DNA of 64,000 nucleotides, from contig SFNZ01000002.1 in NCBI GenBank assembly GCA_004552615.1, positions 7,164 through 71,163 of the forward strand, given 5' to 3'. Each line of letters opens with the position of its first letter. The stretch's first letter is position 1. Position numbers and translations under genes: made by a program. The stretch is from Bacteroidales bacterium (GTDB lineage: Bacteria; Bacteroidota; Bacteroidia; Bacteroidales; UBA932). Below are positions 62,425 through 64,000 of this stretch, piece by piece. A model generated the notes under the pieces. It had not been told where the DNA came from. It was given only the letters and a program-made list of their open reading frames with translations, and searched no databases.

Positions 62425-62895
62425 ATGGCACAGGAAATTGAAAGGAAATTTCTGGTAGCCGGGGACTTCAAGCAGGCTGCCGGGAATGCTGTCCGCATCA
62501 CGCAGGGATATCTAAGCTCAGTTCCTGAGCGCATAGTGCGCGTAAGGGTGAAAGGCGAGAAAGGTTTCATCACAGTCAAAGGTATCGGCAACGACACTGG
62601 AGCCAGCCGCTTCGAATGGGAGAAGGAAATCCCTGTAGAAGATGTTAAGGAACTCCTGAAGATATGCGAGCCGGGAGTCATTGACAAGACCAGATATCTC
62701 GTTGACTGTGGTGCCCACACCTTCGAGGTGGATGAGTTCTACGGTGATAATGAAGGACTTGTAGTAGCAGAGGTCGAGCTCTCTGACGAGAATGAGGAAT
62801 TCTCCCGTCCTGAGTGGCTCGGTGAGGAAGTTACCGGTGACAAGAAGTACTACAACTCCATGTTGATGAAGAACCCTTACAAGAACTGGAAGTAA
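62425..62895 (+). CDS. CYTH domain protein (triphosphatase-like)
   Basis: A 156-residue CYTH-fold protein with the ExExK motif at the start (EIERKFLV, residues 4-11), then VRVRVKGEKGFITVKG and the EVDEFYGDNEGLVVAEVELS strand block of the tunnel. Stand-alone bacterial CYTH proteins of this size hydrolyse inorganic tripolyphosphate or thiamine triphosphate; the exact substrate here is not known. GH95 follows 43 nt later on the same strand and may be independent. Confidence 0.9.
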   Translation: MAQEIERKFLVAGDFKQAAGNAVRITQGYLSSVPERIVRVRVKGEKGFITVKGIGNDTGASRFEWEKEIPVEDVKELLKICEPGVIDKTRYLVDCGAHTFEVDEFYGDNEGLVVAEVELSDENEEFSRPEWLGEEVTGDKKYYNSMLMKNPYKNWK

Positions 62896-62938
62896 CACTC
62901 CCTGAAATTGTTATTTTCACGGGCAAAATGTCTTGATT

Positions 62939-64000
62939 ATGAGAAGATTTCCATTTTTGTTCCTGGCCCTGGCGGCCTCTCTCGGTCTCTCGGCATCTGA
63001 AAAAAACGGTTCGTCCGTACTCTGGTACGACGCGCCGGCCACGAAATTCACCGAGGCATTCGTAATGGGAAACGGCACTATGGGAGCGACCATATACGGT
63101 TCCCCTTTCAACGAGCGTATCAGCTTGAATGATATAACATTATGGTCCGGGGAACCTTATGATCCGGACCTTGACACCCTCGCTGCCAACAGCAACCGCT
63201 ACATGCCGATGGGCAATATCCGCATGGACTTCATCCTGCCCGGCAGCGAAGGCGGCTCCCTGCCAGGAGTCACCGCTTATCGCCGCGAACTCGACATCTC
63301 GGAAGGTATTGCCAGAGTCAGTTACACCGCAGGCGGAGTCCACTTCAGCCGCGAAATGTTCGTTTCCCATCCTGATGGCGTGATGGTCATGCGCATCGGG
63401 ACCGGAACGTCCCGAAGCCTATCCTTCGACATTACCTTCGACTCCAAACTTCCGGTGGAACTCTCCGCGTCCGGGGCCACTCTTTCCGCCGCCGGATACG
63501 CCCCGTATGACAAGGACTTCCACTATGACCCGGCCCGCGGCATCCATTTCGCCGCATCCGTCACTGTACGCAACACTGACGGCTCCCTCTCGGCCTCTTC
63601 TGGCAGGATCTCTCTCCGGAACGCCACCTCGGCGGAGATAATTATCGGAGAGTCAACCAGTTTCAACGGTTTCGACCATGACCCTGCCAGGCAGGGCCGT
63701 GACTACCTTGGAGACCTCTCCACGAAGATGGAAAAAGCCCGTACCATACCTTATAATATATTGAGGGACAGGCATGTGTCGGATTTCTCAGCCTTGTCGG
63801 GACGCGTTTCCTTGGATTTGGGCGGGAATCCTGAGGCCTCAAGCCTCCCTGTGGACAAACGTCTCCTTGCCTACACCCGTGGAGCCTCCGACCCGGGCCT
63901 TGAAGCCCTCTATTTCCAGTTCGGACGCTATCTGATGATATCGGCATCCCGCACTGCAGGCGTACCGATGAATCTCCAGGGCCTCTGGAATGAGGAATAT
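62939..64000 (+). CDS. GH95 glycosidase, 3' end beyond window
   Basis: The first 354 codons of an exported glycoside hydrolase family 95 enzyme (alpha-L-fucosidase or alpha-galactosidase type). A signal peptide (about 1-20, FLFLALAASLGLSA) is followed by the N-terminal beta-sandwich with AFVMGNGTMGATIYG, ISLNDITLWSG and, near the end, MNLQGLWNEEY, which enters the catalytic (alpha/alpha)6 barrel. The acidic catalytic residues lie beyond the window. Between TLWSGEPYDPDL and RYMPMGNIRMDF only about 8 residues are found; most GH95 proteins I know carry roughly 30-45 there. Confidence 0.9.
   Translation, partial: MRRFPFLFLALAASLGLSASEKNGSSVLWYDAPATKFTEAFVMGNGTMGATIYGSPFNERISLNDITLWSGEPYDPDLDTLAANSNRYMPMGNIRMDFILPGSEGGSLPGVTAYRRELDISEGIARVSYTAGGVHFSREMFVSHPDGVMVMRIGTGTSRSLSFDITFDSKLPVELSASGATLSAAGYAPYDKDFHYDPARGIHFAASVTVRNTDGSLSASSGRISLRNATSAEIIIGESTSFNGFDHDPARQGRDYLGDLSTKMEKARTIPYNILRDRHVSDFSALSGRVSLDLGGNPEASSLPVDKRLLAYTRGASDPGLEALYFQFGRYLMISASRTAGVPMNLQGLWNEEY

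Noticed and set aside
1..64000. CRISPR array, insertion sequence, integron or rRNA operon
   Set aside because: No regular spaced repeats, transposase or integrase motifs, or rRNA sequences were seen on either strand.

Overview
The window reads as a contiguous piece of chromosome from a member of the Bacteroidales, probably a gut or rumen lineage with moderately high GC (I estimate the mid-50s percent; Alistipes-like or an uncultured relative). Evidence: promoters fit the Bacteroidetes sigma factor pattern (TTTG, about 20 nt, TAnnTTTG) rather than -35/-10 boxes; there is a fused DAHP synthase-chorismate mutase, a serC-serA-DUF1015 set, a DUF3127 protein with an SSB-like tail, a GHL10 lipoprotein, a GH95 glycosidase and three-heme-era style membrane cytochrome b of the SdhC type. 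No prophage, insertion sequence, integrase, CRISPR array or rRNA operon was seen; the window is mostly housekeeping.

Layout. 1-7.1 kb: rsgA and a MATE transporter; an SGNH esterase divergent from an organophosphate antiporter, a lipoprotein and a PagL-like outer membrane deacylase. 7.1-8.0 kb: tRNA-Leu(UAA), then an AT-rich spacer with a 121-bp palindromic element and a dispersed repeat. 8.0-10.5 kb: GHL10 lipoprotein and fabG. 10.5-16.2 kb: the complete rod-shape operon mreB-mreC-mreD-mrdA-rodA on the minus strand. 16.3-24.4 kb: ispD, an Lrp regulator, topA, PBP1A, ddl, prmC. 24.5-33.9 kb: lipoprotein, U32 protein, TPR protein, a catalytically dead-looking M16 protein, DUF3109, DUF2007 and two membrane proteins. 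34.1-40.3 kb: hemW, a phosphoesterase, an Xaa-Pro aminopeptidase, a YtxH/holin-like envelope set and a lone sdhC. 40.4-46.0 kb: pyrH-frr, then the aromatic amino acid operon pheA-aminotransferase-tyrA-aroF/CM. 46.0-64.0 kb: lpxK, dusB, pfkA, miaA, a PRiA4-like protein, yigZ, pyrB, serC-serA-DUF1015, DUF3127-FKBP, recQ, a PHP phosphatase, fhs, a CYTH protein and the start of a GH95 enzyme.

The strongest unannotated signal is in the 245-nt gap before pheA. A TAnnTTTG box is followed at once by a 21-codon reading frame (41755-41820) whose residues 8-18 are FSGFGFYYYFY: four Phe and four Tyr codons in eleven. Downstream lie alternative base pairings and a GC-rich hairpin. This is the architecture of a ribosome-mediated Phe/Tyr attenuator, placed exactly before the operon that makes Phe and Tyr. 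The PheA regulatory domain also lacks the usual ESRP Phe-binding motif, so attenuation may carry much of the control.

Other points worth a look: sdhC without sdhA/sdhB; an M16 protein with no HxxEH zinc site; DUF1015 with a GHHR motif next to serC-serA; several genes whose -7 box sits only 4-8 nt before the ATG (probable leaderless mRNAs); a hairpin-rich 175-bp segment flanked by 11-bp direct repeats before hemW; and a GH95 gene that seems to lack a segment near its N-terminus.
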